Positions 1 to 7,808 of a stretch of DNA of 25,168 nucleotides are shown here, piece by piece. A program made the position numbers and the translations under genes. Source of the stretch: a virus. The notes under the pieces were generated by a model, which was not told the origin of the DNA, made no database searches, and worked only from the letters and a program-made list of their open reading frames with translations. The number at the start of each line of letters is the position of its first letter. Positions within the stretch are counted from its first letter, which is position 1. The DNA lies in IMG/VR virus record IMGVR_UViG_3300010354_010583, positions 1-25,168 of that record. One strand, 5' to 3'.

Positions 1-1
1 T

Positions 2-364
2 CCTGGAAACCTTTATCTGTTTGAATACAAAGCAACTTATGCTAGTAAAATAAATTACTATGATGAGTTTCCTTTAGTATACGTCACTCAAGGTGGTAAA
101 AGTTTTTCCGGCGCCAACTTACATTACTTAGGATATAAAGCAAGATTGAATGCCATTCTTCAATTGGAAGAAGGAGTTATGGAAATTCCTCCACAGTGCT
201 ATCATAATTATGTGCAAGCAGGACTAGAAACTCCACTATTTAAAATAAATAGAGAAGACTATAAGAGCGCAATATTTCTTCCTGTTGAAAATTTTGTATC
301 CAGAAAGAAAGATTCTTACAAACAATTAAGCAAATCCTTTGTCTGGGGAGACAGTAAGAAATGA
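2..364 (+). CDS. Conserved phage protein, 5' end missing (C-terminal 120 residues)
   Basis: The reading frame is open from the left edge (position 2) to a TGA at 362-364, so the true start lies upstream of the window. The TTG at 146 is internal and should not be taken as the start. The visible part reads PGNLYLFEYKATYASK, then a YYDEFPLVYVTQGG segment and a SGANLHYLGYKARL segment, ending in a basic, lysine-rich tail. No membrane segment is seen. The tyrosine-rich pattern with FPLV and LHYL resembles a conserved protein I associate with T4-like marine phages, but I cannot name its function. Its TGA overlaps the next ATG (ATGA at 361-364), implying translational coupling with the tail-tube-like gene and suggesting a structural or assembly role. 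It is not recognisably gp53. Confidence 0.75.
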   Translation, partial: PGNLYLFEYKATYASKINYYDEFPLVYVTQGGKSFSGANLHYLGYKARLNAILQLEEGVMEIPPQCYHNYVQAGLETPLFKINREDYKSAIFLPVENFVSRKKDSYKQLSKSFVWGDSKK

Positions 365-1188
365 CAACATCAATTAATGAAAATCAGATTCCAAATTTTA
401 AGGACTTTAAATCATACATTCAAAAGTTTGGATTTAGTCTAAGTAATTTTTATGATGTTAATTTCTTTCTAACTAATGGAACGAAAGGAAGTCTCGCAAA
501 TATTTTTAATAGAATTCCAGGAACTGATTTAGCAAATGCAAATGATGCTAATAATGCTAAAGGATTAATGAGATTGTATGCAGAAGAGTGTACAATTCCT
601 GGATATCAAATTAGCACAGGAGAGTTTAGAATTACCAATAGTCCCACCATGAAATATGGTTACGGAATTGTAAACAATGAAATTACTTTTTCATTTATTA
701 TGGATGCGGGTTCTGAAATTAGAAAAACTTTTGATGCTTGGCAAGCATACATTTACACACACATTGCTACCAACAACACTATTCCAAACATAACTTTAAA
801 TCCAAATTCAGTTAGTCAACTTGGACGCACCAGATATAAAGATGAATATGTTTCTGATATACAAATTATTAAATTTGAAAGATATGCTTCTAACTCTGGA
901 TTAATTCAAAAAAATGGAGAAATAAATAATTTCTTAAAAGGATTCCACCCAACCAAAGATATTATTCCAGATTCAACCGAAGATAAATCTTCTGGGTTTG
1001 GAAAAGCTATTCCAGTTTATTCTGTGAGACTTAGAAATGCTTTTCCAACAAACATTTCTTCTATGAGTTTGTCTAGTGGGTCTTCTCAATTATTAAAATT
1101 GCAAGTAACCTTTGAGTATGATTTGGCAATTCAAAGCAGTCTGTCTGGTAATTCTACAACTTCTGGTTCTTGGCCAACTGTAGTTTGA
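361..1188 (+). CDS. Tail-tube-like baseplate protein (gp19/gp48/gp54 type)
   Basis: This 275-aa protein contains, at about residues 71-130, the segment LYAEECTIPGYQISTGEFR followed by a tyrosine/glycine-rich stretch and FSFIMDAGSEIRKTFDAW. That pattern is typical of the tail-tube fold proteins of T4-like phages, including the tube subunit gp19 and the related baseplate proteins gp48 and gp54. At 275 aa it is longer than the T4 tube subunit (about 163 aa) and a little shorter than T4 gp54 (about 320 aa). With the adjacent hub genes, this favours a tube-initiator or tube-cap role where the baseplate meets the tube. The C-terminal third is serine-rich. The start ATG at 361 overlaps the upstream stop, and GGGGAGA about a dozen bases upstream may act as ribosome binding site. 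Which of the gp19/48/54 paralogues it is cannot be settled by eye. Confidence 0.7.
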   Translation: MTTSINENQIPNFKDFKSYIQKFGFSLSNFYDVNFFLTNGTKGSLANIFNRIPGTDLANANDANNAKGLMRLYAEECTIPGYQISTGEFRITNSPTMKYGYGIVNNEITFSFIMDAGSEIRKTFDAWQAYIYTHIATNNTIPNITLNPNSVSQLGRTRYKDEYVSDIQIIKFERYASNSGLIQKNGEINNFLKGFHPTKDIIPDSTEDKSSGFGKAIPVYSVRLRNAFPTNISSMSLSSGSSQLLKLQVTFEYDLAIQSSLSGNSTTSGSWPTVV

Positions 1189-1197
1189 TATTTAACA

Positions 1198-1205
1198 TAT
1201 AAATA
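1198..1205 (+). promoter_or_regulatory. T4-type late promoter -10 box (TATAAATA)
   Basis: A perfect TATAAATA lies in the 41-bp gap between the tail-tube-like gene and the gp26-like gene, 24 bp before ATG 1230. In T4 this octamer is the late promoter element read by host RNA polymerase carrying the phage sigma factor gp55. No -35 box is needed, and none is seen. It is well placed to drive the hub gene block from 1230 onward. The expected leader would be only about 15-20 nt, and no Shine-Dalgarno sequence is visible in it. Confidence 0.75.
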
Positions 1206-1229
1206 ATTTTACTTACATTATAGCATATT

Positions 1230-1940
1230 ATGCCATTACCAAAAATTGTTGCACCAACTTATGAGTTGCAATTGCCTTCAACCGAAGAGACTATCAGATA
1301 TAGACCATTCCTAGTTAAAGAAGAAAAGATACTTCTTATTGCTATGGAATCTGAAGATGAAAAACAAATGACGAATGCAGTTAAAGTTATTTTAAAAAAT
1401 TGCATTCTTTCTAAGATTAAAGTTGATGATTTAGCAACATTTGACATTGAATATTTGTTTCTCAATATCAGGGCAAAGTCTGTTGGTGAAGAGATTGAAA
1501 TTAATATTACTTGTCCAGATGATGGTGTGACTCAGGTTCCTGTTTCTGTTAATGTTGAAGACATTAAAATTGAAAAGGATAAAGAACACAATAAAATTAT
1601 TACGGTGACTGAGGATATTTCTGTTGTTATGAAATATCCTAGTATGGAAATGTTTGTTAAGAGTAATCTTGTTTCTTCTGGGAAAACCGAAGATGTTTTT
1701 GAAATTGCTTGCTCCTGTATTGACCAGGTAATTGAGGGTGAGGAAGTCTATGAATTTAAATCTTTCACCAAGAAAGAACAAATGGATTTCCTTGAGAGTT
1801 TTGATACGGCACAATTTCTAAAGATTCAAAAGTTTTTTGATACAATGCCTAAACTTTCTCATACTGTTAAGGTTACAAATCCAGAAACTCAAATTGAAAG
1901 TGATGTTGTAATTGAGGGACTTGCAAGTTTTTTCGCCTAG
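1230..1940 (+). CDS. 26: gp26-like baseplate hub / tail assembly protein (zero-frame product)
   Basis: This 236-aa protein starts APTYELQLPSTEETIRYRPF, followed by LVKEEKILLIAMESED, and has an internal ITCPDDG. This matches the T4-type baseplate/gp26 family (Pfam T4_baseplate), somewhat longer than T4 gp26 (208 aa). T4 gp26 is a hub-assembly factor. By position, just before the tape-measure-like genes, and by the frameshift at its end, it corresponds to the G-type tail assembly chaperone of lambda. It has no signal peptide or membrane segment, is rich in acidic residues and lysine, and is probably cytoplasmic. The ATG at 1230 follows the late promoter by 24 bp and lacks a visible Shine-Dalgarno sequence. 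The last codons (TTT TTC GCC TAG) sit on a T TTT TTC heptamer that probably gives a second, longer product. Confidence 0.88.
   Translation: MPLPKIVAPTYELQLPSTEETIRYRPFLVKEEKILLIAMESEDEKQMTNAVKVILKNCILSKIKVDDLATFDIEYLFLNIRAKSVGEEIEINITCPDDGVTQVPVSVNVEDIKIEKDKEHNKIITVTEDISVVMKYPSMEMFVKSNLVSSGKTEDVFEIACSCIDQVIEGEEVYEFKSFTKKEQMDFLESFDTAQFLKIQKFFDTMPKLSHTVKVTNPETQIESDVVIEGLASFFA
1928..1934 (+). promoter_or_regulatory. Programmed -1 ribosomal frameshift site (TTTTTTC)
   Basis: The zero frame reads AGT TTT TTC GCC TAG, so positions 1928-1934 are the textbook X XXY YYZ heptamer T TTT TTC. The -1 frame has a stop (TGA) at 1913-1915, and the zero frame stops at 1938-1940. A -1 shift can therefore join the two frames only within 1916-1937, which is where the heptamer lies. 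Beyond it, the -1 frame stays open for 62 codons to TAA 2120-2122. A short CTAG-centred imperfect repeat follows directly, but I see no convincing pseudoknot. Confidence 0.82.
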
Positions 1941-2122
1941 TCCTAGCGCATGAATCTCTTGAAAATTTTTTCAGAGTTAACTTTGTTTTGATACAACACC
2001 ATAAGTGGAGTTTAACTGAATTGGAAATGATGATTCCTTGGGAAAGGGAAATATATGTGCAAATGCTCATAGATTATATTGAAGAAGAAAATAATCGCAA
2101 TAAAACATCACAGTCGTTGTAA
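1934..2122 (+). CDS. 51: gp51/GT-like extension, read only by -1 frameshift from the gp26-like gene
   Basis: After a -1 shift at 1934 the ribosome would add 62 residues to the first 235 of the gp26-like protein, giving a 297-aa fusion. The extension contains HESLENFFRVNFVLIQHHKW, then SLTELEMMIPWEREIYVQML and an acidic end (DYIEEENN). The pattern of paired histidines, a proline-tryptophan turn and a C-terminal acidic helix is what tail-assembly chaperone T regions and short cyanophage gp51-like proteins look like. No ATG lies in this frame before 2027, inside the conserved part, so independent initiation would give only 31 residues. The stop TAA abuts ATG 2123 of the tape-measure-like gene, as in lambda G-T-H. 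This frame is the only coding candidate between 1940 and 2123. The function is inferred. Confidence 0.78.
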   Translation, partial: RLVLAHESLENFFRVNFVLIQHHKWSLTELEMMIPWEREIYVQMLIDYIEEENNRNKTSQSL

Positions 2123-4891
2123 ATGCCACAACCAACCATCAAACCTTTGATTAAGATAACTTCCTTTATTGGAAGGGGTAGAGGAGGCGGAGGCTCTGGA
2201 GGTGGAGGGGGTGTACTTTCATCTAGTGGTCAATTTGGTTCACCCGAATTAAACGAACTGAGAAAGATTAGACTCAATTTAGTTACTCTTCTTGATATAG
2301 AAAAAGCGCAAACAAAATATTTGGGAGATAGAATATTAAAGTTTGCTAGAAGTGACGAAAGAAAAAAATTAAAGAAGAGAGAATCAGCACAAGAGACAAA
2401 AAAAGGAACACAAACAAAATCAGATACTCAAAAAAATCCTATTGTTAAAGGATTTTTCAATGGGTTGCAAGGATTGTTTAGTTTCTTTGGAAATATTTTC
2501 AAAGCGTTTCTTGGATATAAAATTTTAGAATGGGTTGCAAAACCCGAGAATGAAAAAAAAGTTCAAGATTTTGTAAAACTTATTGGTGGAATATTTAAAT
2601 TTATAAGTGCAGTAGCCGGATTTGGTATAGATAAATTACTTGGTGGTATTTCAAAGATTTTAGACGGCGGAGGTATAACTAGAATCTTTGGATTTTTAGA
2701 AGCTGTTGTTGGATTTTTTACTCTTAAGTGGTTATTAAATCCAACAAAAATAATTTCTGACATTGCAATGATTGGCAATCTTTTTACAAAAACGATTCCC
2801 AATGCAATCAATGCGGTAGTTAATTTCTTTACTAAGATTATTCCAGGAGCTGCAGCATCAGCTGCTGATGATGCATTAAAAGAATCTGCGAAGGGTGTTG
2901 GAGATGCTTCTAAAACTGCAGTAAAGGGTGTAGAGGGTGCTACTACCGCAGCTGCAAAGACTGGGACTGCGGTCGCAAAAACTGGAGCTACTGCTGCAAA
3001 AGGTGCCGCGGCTGGTGCTGCCAAAGGTGGTGCGAAAATAACAGGGAAAAGTTTACTAAAAGCATTACCAATTATTGGTGCAGTATCTAGTGGAATATTT
3101 GCTGCAGATAGGGCATTCAAAGGTGACTGGTTAGGTGCTGGAATGGAAGTGGCGTCTGGTGCCGCTGCTTTGATACCTGGGTGGGGAACTGCAGCATCAT
3201 TAGGAATTGACGCTGCGTTGATTGGTAGAGACATCGCCAAAGAGCAAGGAATTCCAATGCTTGCCAAGGGTGGTATTGTCACCAAACCAACTCAAGCAAT
3301 AGTAGGAGAAGCCGGCCCAGAAGCTATTTTACCTTTAGATAAACTTGGTTCATTTGTAGGATTGAATAAGTCCGTAAGTGATACGGTTCCTAAGTTCATG
3401 AAACTTTTGACCATTCCATTTACAATTGTTGGAGCAGGTCTTGTATCATTAATATCATCTTCTTTGTCACTAATACCAGGAATTGGTCCTTTACTGACTC
3501 CGATTATTGGCAGTATCGCATCTACATTTGGAATTCCAAGTAGTATTGTAACTACTCTCGGAAAAGTATCTGGAGGTGTTGCAAGTCTAGTTAGTTCTGG
3601 TGCTAGTGGACTTGCTGAAATATTTGGCTTAAAGGACCCATCAGTTAATATGAGAGCAGGTTCTCGTTTTACTTTGAAAAAGGACAATAGTATTAGAGGA
3701 TTGCTTGCTAATATTCTTGGAGCATTAGTGAGTAAGTTGCCAAAAGAAAAGGAAGTTACTCCTGCACCAGCCCCAACCGCGACACCCACGGCGGCCGCGC
3801 CTGCTTCTTCTCCTTCTCCTTCTCCTGCACCTCCCCCCGCAGCCGCAGCTCCACCGGCATCCCCAACCCCTCCAAAAAATAATACAGGAAGTGTTGGTGG
3901 ATATGGCATAGGAGATAAAGTTCCTGCCTTGTTAGAACCAGGAGAATATGTATTAAATAAAAATGCTGTCCAGGGTGTTGGTGGTGCTAAAGTTTTGGAC
4001 CACATAAACCATAGGGTATATCCAAGATTTCAAACAGGTGGTTCCGTAACTCTTTTAACTTCTGGGGGAGGAACAAGTGCTCTAAAAACACCAGTTCAGT
4101 TTACACACTTGAGACCACACCATGGTACTGGAGATAGTAATAGGGCATATGGCATTACAAAAGATTACATATTAGATGGCTCTAAGTATCCAAATTATAA
4201 AGTTCCAACACCAGTTGCTGCTTCAGTAAAATTCGCTGGGTCTAATCCTGGTGGATATGGAAATATGGTTGAGTTGACGGATGACAAAGGCAGACCGTTG
4301 GCATTGTTTGGACACTTCTCGAAATTAATGGTTAAAACTGGAGACAAATTATCAGCAGGAGATATCCTTGGTATCCAAGGAAGTACTGGAAAATCTAGTG
4401 GTCCGCATGTTCACATTGATGCATCTAAAAAGTTTCATGAAACTTGGGCAAATTATGTTCTTGGAGTAAAGAGTAGTCTGGATGCTAGTAGTTTAGTTAA
4501 TGGTCCTGGATTATCTGGTCAAGATAGAACTACAGATTCAGATTCCGAACAACAAGAAGACCCAGAAATTTGGAACAAACTTGCTGCAAGTCTTCAAAAT
4601 CTTTTCAAAGCATTTAATCCTTCGGATACACCAGCATCAACACCTGTAGCTCCTGCAGCTAAAATTGATACTACGCCAAGTTCTTCTTCACAAACATTAC
4701 AATCTGTTCAAAAACAAAATAATCAAATCCAGTCACAAAATAGACAAACTTCTGCAAAACCAGCTGGTAACGTAGTTACTGTGGGGAATCCAAATCAAGT
4801 AATTCAATCTAGTGCAACACAACCTATAACCCCATCTTTGGGGGCAAATCTACCTCCAGTTTCCACCATACTAACTTCAACGAAACCATAA
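2123..4891 (+). CDS. Tape-measure-like virion protein with C-terminal M23 peptidase domain
   Basis: This is a 922-aa protein. In order it has a Gly-rich N-terminal linker (about 19-31), a charged helix (43-95), hydrophobic helices (106-240), an Ala/Gly/Lys-rich region (245-310), and a tape-measure motif KGGIVTKPTQAIVGEAGPEA (382-401). A second motif follows, PALLEPGEYVLNKNAVQGVG (601-620), after a Pro/Ala/Ser linker (546-585). An M23/LytM-type metallopeptidase domain covers about 655-785, with HHGTGD (666-671), GHFSK (730-734) and PHVHID (761-766), the last supplying the HxH zinc ligands. Such domains cut peptide cross-links in murein, here presumably during injection. The C-terminal 130 residues are Gln/Ser-rich. 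It occupies the gp29 (ruler) position and is partly paralogous to the next gene. The ATG follows TAA of the frameshift product directly (TAAATG), suggesting coupling. It could instead be a hub protein beside another ruler. Confidence 0.82.
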   Translation: MPQPTIKPLIKITSFIGRGRGGGGSGGGGGVLSSSGQFGSPELNELRKIRLNLVTLLDIEKAQTKYLGDRILKFARSDERKKLKKRESAQETKKGTQTKSDTQKNPIVKGFFNGLQGLFSFFGNIFKAFLGYKILEWVAKPENEKKVQDFVKLIGGIFKFISAVAGFGIDKLLGGISKILDGGGITRIFGFLEAVVGFFTLKWLLNPTKIISDIAMIGNLFTKTIPNAINAVVNFFTKIIPGAAASAADDALKESAKGVGDASKTAVKGVEGATTAAAKTGTAVAKTGATAAKGAAAGAAKGGAKITGKSLLKALPIIGAVSSGIFAADRAFKGDWLGAGMEVASGAAALIPGWGTAASLGIDAALIGRDIAKEQGIPMLAKGGIVTKPTQAIVGEAGPEAILPLDKLGSFVGLNKSVSDTVPKFMKLLTIPFTIVGAGLVSLISSSLSLIPGIGPLLTPIIGSIASTFGIPSSIVTTLGKVSGGVASLVSSGASGLAEIFGLKDPSVNMRAGSRFTLKKDNSIRGLLANILGALVSKLPKEKEVTPAPAPTATPTAAAPASSPSPSPAPPPAAAAPPASPTPPKNNTGSVGGYGIGDKVPALLEPGEYVLNKNAVQGVGGAKVLDHINHRVYPRFQTGGSVTLLTSGGGTSALKTPVQFTHLRPHHGTGDSNRAYGITKDYILDGSKYPNYKVPTPVAASVKFAGSNPGGYGNMVELTDDKGRPLALFGHFSKLMVKTGDKLSAGDILGIQGSTGKSSGPHVHIDASKKFHETWANYVLGVKSSLDASSLVNGPGLSGQDRTTDSDSEQQEDPEIWNKLAASLQNLFKAFNPSDTPASTPVAPAAKIDTTPSSSSQTLQSVQKQNNQIQSQNRQTSAKPAGNVVTVGNPNQVIQSSATQPITPSLGANLPPVSTILTSTKP
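3763..3875 (+). repeat. GC-rich low-complexity Pro/Ala/Ser linker, with a three-unit TTCTCC repeat at 3808-3825
   Basis: This stretch within the M23 tape-measure-like gene is much richer in G+C than its surroundings; it includes GCGGCCGC at 3791-3798. It encodes alternating Pro, Ala, Thr and Ser residues. Three exact TTCTCC units (3808-3825) encode Ser-Pro repeats in frame. The 6-bp unit means length changes would preserve the reading frame. It acts as a flexible spacer between the tape-measure part and the PALLEPGEY/M23 part. Confidence 0.7.
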
Positions 4892-4892
4892 G

Positions 4893-7808
4893 ATGGCAAT
4901 ATCTTCTCCGATTAATAAAGCATCATTTACAAATCCTTCGATTCTCAAAGAGTTGAAGGCTATTAATGTTGTGACAATGCAATTAAATAATGAGAAGAAA
5001 AAGAGATTCAATCTACAAAAAAAATTTGATGGTTTAATTGATAGATATGGAGAAAGAACATCGTATGATGAAAGAGAATCTGCTCAAGAAAAGAAAGATA
5101 CTCCAGTAGGAAAATCCTTTAAAAAATTTGTAAAGAATCAGTTCATGGGATTGGGTTCATTTTTATTTGACCTGATGAAAGTTTTTATTGGATATAAAAT
5201 TTTAGAGTGGGCTGCAAACCCAGAAAATTTACAAAAAGTTATTGGAATTGTGAAAGGTTTATCTGGTATATTTAAATTTATAAATTGGTTTGCTACTGGT
5301 TCTATAGATAATGCATTGAGTGGGTTACATAGTTTGTTATTTGGCGGTTCAATCTTAGAAAGAATTTTTGGATTCTTTAAAGCAGTTATTGGTTTTTTTG
5401 GAATCAGATATCTTTTAAATCCACTTAAAATAATTAAGGATTTAAATACTATAATTAAAAATGGTGATAAAATAGGTGAAGTTTTTAGTGCATTTAGAAA
5501 GAGTGGTATTGTTTCTGGAGTAGAAAAACTTCTCCAATCTTTACCAAAAACTGCTTCTGTTTTTAAACATGGATTATCAAGAGGATTGACTAGGGGTTTA
5601 TTAAAAGTATTTGGAAAAGGAGGATTTCAATTTCTTTCTAAAATTGCTGCAAAATCCGCGCCGACTGTAACCAAGTTTTTAGTAGAACCAATTAAAGCAT
5701 TTTCCAAAAAGACTGTCGCTGGAATACCTATTGTTGGTCCTCTTCTTAGTCTTGGTATTAACTTGGCACTTGGAGACCCAATTGATAAAGCCATCATAAA
5801 GACTGTTGGTTCTACTCTTGGAATGGGATTGGGTGGTCTAATTGGTTCAGCTATACCAGGTCCAGGAACTATAGTTGGTGGAGTTCTTGGAGGATTGTTA
5901 GGTGACTGGGCAGCATCTACTCTATATGATTGGGTCAAGGGAATGTTCTCAAAGCAAAAGACTCCAGAACTTGCCGCTGGTGGTATCGTAACTAGACCAA
6001 CCAAGGCAATTGTTGGTGAAGCTGGGCCAGAAGCAGTGGTTCCCTTATCACAGTTATATAGCGGAGATGTTTTTTCTGAACCTTTAGCTGTAATGGGTTC
6101 AGGATTGATTGGAGCAATTGATGCATTTGTTTCTTCGTTGGGAACAACTGGGGTCATGATACGACCATTTTCTAATCAGTTACTCGCACCATACTCAAGA
6201 GAATTTGGTTCAAAGTCTTTTGTTTTTAATTCTGATATAGGTAAAAATTCAAAAGTAGTATTACCTACAGGAAAAAAAGAAAATAATTCTAAAGATAAAG
6301 ACATTAATAAAATTTTAGGAAATAAAGAACCAAAGTTATTGACTACTAAAGATACAAATCCAAGAGCAAGATACAATAGTGGAAATAGTGTCTTTGCATT
6401 ATTGGGAGACATCTATAATAGTTTAGTAAATTTAGATTTTGATAATAAAAATATCAATGTCAATAGAGGTGGTAACGGAGGGTCTGGCGGCGCTGGCGGC
6501 GGTGGAATGCTTCCTGGAGACGCGCCCCCTGAAGTAAAGGCGATGCTTGATGCAATTGCTGGTGGAGAAGGTAGTTGGAATTCTGTTAACCCAAGTTTAA
6601 ATGTGCCTGGATTAAGTGATATGACAATCGCCCAGGCGAGATTAAAAGCTTTAGAAGTTTCTCGTGGTAAAGGTTCTGGAGCGATGGGCAAGTGGCAACA
6701 AATGCCTCAGTTTATCTTAGAAAGGGCTCGTGACGCTGGATTAGACCCAAATAAAGATAAGTTCAATCAGGAAAATCAAACTAAGATTGCTAGAATGTTG
6801 ATGGCAAGTGTGTATCCTGGTGGAGAATCACAATTAGTTAAGGATGCACAAAGGGACCCATTAGCTGCATCAGCCAAATTAAGAGGAACTTGGCCATCTT
6901 TGCCAGGCGGCAGTCAAGAGAATGCTCATAGTAGAGGATTTTTGGCAAGATATAATACAAATGTTGAAAGGTATCAAAAGATGCAGACTGGGGGAGCAGT
7001 ATTTGACCCCAGAAAATATCAAGAAGGAATGAAAAGTTCCAGATATATTACAGTTGGGACTAATGAAAATGCCAAATCATATAGTATTGGATATGTAAGA
7101 GAGGGTTCCAGTGGGACCTATACAATTAAATCAATCAGTAAGAAAGTCTCTGGAAATTTATTTGGTGGGGATAATTTAACTTCTGTAAAGATAAGTAGTG
7201 ATGAAGGGAAGAGAGTTTTAAATTCAGCAAATGTTAAAGATTATTTCAGAACAGTTCCTAATGGGGGATTATCTAGAAATCTTAAACTTGAATTGAAACC
7301 AGATGCACAATCTGATATTTTCTGGGCATATAATCAATCGTATCAAACAACTAAAAATGAATGGTTGAAGAAAGGAGTTTCTTTAGAACAGGCAGAACAA
7401 TATGCTGCCTCTGCTGCAAAGGAATTTGTTCTTACTAGAAGAGGAGCATCATGGAAACCAGGTTCCAGTAATGGTTTAGATGGAAAACTTGGTGATACTT
7501 CTGTGTCGGGTCCATCAGAAACTTCTTCACAAAAAGAAGATGATGTTAACTGGACTAAGATGGCTCAAAGTCTTGTGAATTTATATCAAGGATTTAACAA
7601 GACCGATGGAAATTCATTGAGCAAAAATAGTATGGATATGGTATGGTCAATGAAACAACAACCATTTATTTCCGATACATATATTATAACTCCAGGTACA
7701 ACTACAATTTCGAATGTTAATTTAATAAATCCTTTACCTGCAGTAGACTATACACCCTTATCATATTCTCAATTGGATTCTCATCTCCTACCAAAACGTA
7801 ATCTATAA
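4893..7808 (+). CDS. Tape-measure-like virion protein with internal lysozyme-like domain
   Basis: This 971-aa protein is paralogous to its upstream neighbour. It shares the charged N-terminal helix ending ERESAQE, the hydrophobic block with IGYKILEWAANPEN (99-112), a GFFGIRYLLNPLKIIKDL segment (167-184), and the tape-measure motif AGGIVTRPTKAIVGEAGPEA (362-381). A Gly-rich linker (526-538) leads to a lysozyme/transglycosylase-like domain (about 545-695) with AIAGGEGSWNSVNPSL (likely catalytic Glu559) and SGAMGKWQQMP (595-605). The C-terminal third has KEDDVNWTKMAQSLVNLYQG (881-900), matching a segment at the same relative place in the neighbour. The likely role is tail ruler or hub component that also cleaves glycan strands of murein. 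The ATG lies one base after the upstream TAA. No clear Shine-Dalgarno sequence is seen. The exact glycosidase family is uncertain. Confidence 0.8.
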   Translation: MAISSPINKASFTNPSILKELKAINVVTMQLNNEKKKRFNLQKKFDGLIDRYGERTSYDERESAQEKKDTPVGKSFKKFVKNQFMGLGSFLFDLMKVFIGYKILEWAANPENLQKVIGIVKGLSGIFKFINWFATGSIDNALSGLHSLLFGGSILERIFGFFKAVIGFFGIRYLLNPLKIIKDLNTIIKNGDKIGEVFSAFRKSGIVSGVEKLLQSLPKTASVFKHGLSRGLTRGLLKVFGKGGFQFLSKIAAKSAPTVTKFLVEPIKAFSKKTVAGIPIVGPLLSLGINLALGDPIDKAIIKTVGSTLGMGLGGLIGSAIPGPGTIVGGVLGGLLGDWAASTLYDWVKGMFSKQKTPELAAGGIVTRPTKAIVGEAGPEAVVPLSQLYSGDVFSEPLAVMGSGLIGAIDAFVSSLGTTGVMIRPFSNQLLAPYSREFGSKSFVFNSDIGKNSKVVLPTGKKENNSKDKDINKILGNKEPKLLTTKDTNPRARYNSGNSVFALLGDIYNSLVNLDFDNKNINVNRGGNGGSGGAGGGGMLPGDAPPEVKAMLDAIAGGEGSWNSVNPSLNVPGLSDMTIAQARLKALEVSRGKGSGAMGKWQQMPQFILERARDAGLDPNKDKFNQENQTKIARMLMASVYPGGESQLVKDAQRDPLAASAKLRGTWPSLPGGSQENAHSRGFLARYNTNVERYQKMQTGGAVFDPRKYQEGMKSSRYITVGTNENAKSYSIGYVREGSSGTYTIKSISKKVSGNLFGGDNLTSVKISSDEGKRVLNSANVKDYFRTVPNGGLSRNLKLELKPDAQSDIFWAYNQSYQTTKNEWLKKGVSLEQAEQYAASAAKEFVLTRRGASWKPGSSNGLDGKLGDTSVSGPSETSSQKEDDVNWTKMAQSLVNLYQGFNKTDGNSLSKNSMDMVWSMKQQPFISDTYIITPGTTTISNVNLINPLPAVDYTPLSYSQLDSHLLPKRNL

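Noticed and set aside
146-364. A 72-codon gene starting at TTG 146
   Set aside because: The same frame is open upstream to position 2 and encodes a continuous conserved-looking sequence, so the TTG is internal to a gene cut by the window edge.
1950-1991. Short zero-frame ORF starting at ATG 1950, just after the gp26-like stop
   Set aside because: It has only 13 codons before a TGA and no motif. The -1 frame across the same bases carries the protein-like sequence.
2563-4005. Long minus-strand ORFs (2563-3285 and 3292-4005)
   Set aside because: Both are antisense to the M23 tape-measure-like gene. Their Ala/Pro/Ile-rich translations mirror its Gly/Ala/Pro codons, and no promoter or plausible protein motif supports them.
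5627-6157. Minus-strand ORF of 176 codons
   Set aside because: It is a shadow of the lysozyme-bearing tape-measure-like gene. The Pro-rich composition comes from antisense Gly codons.
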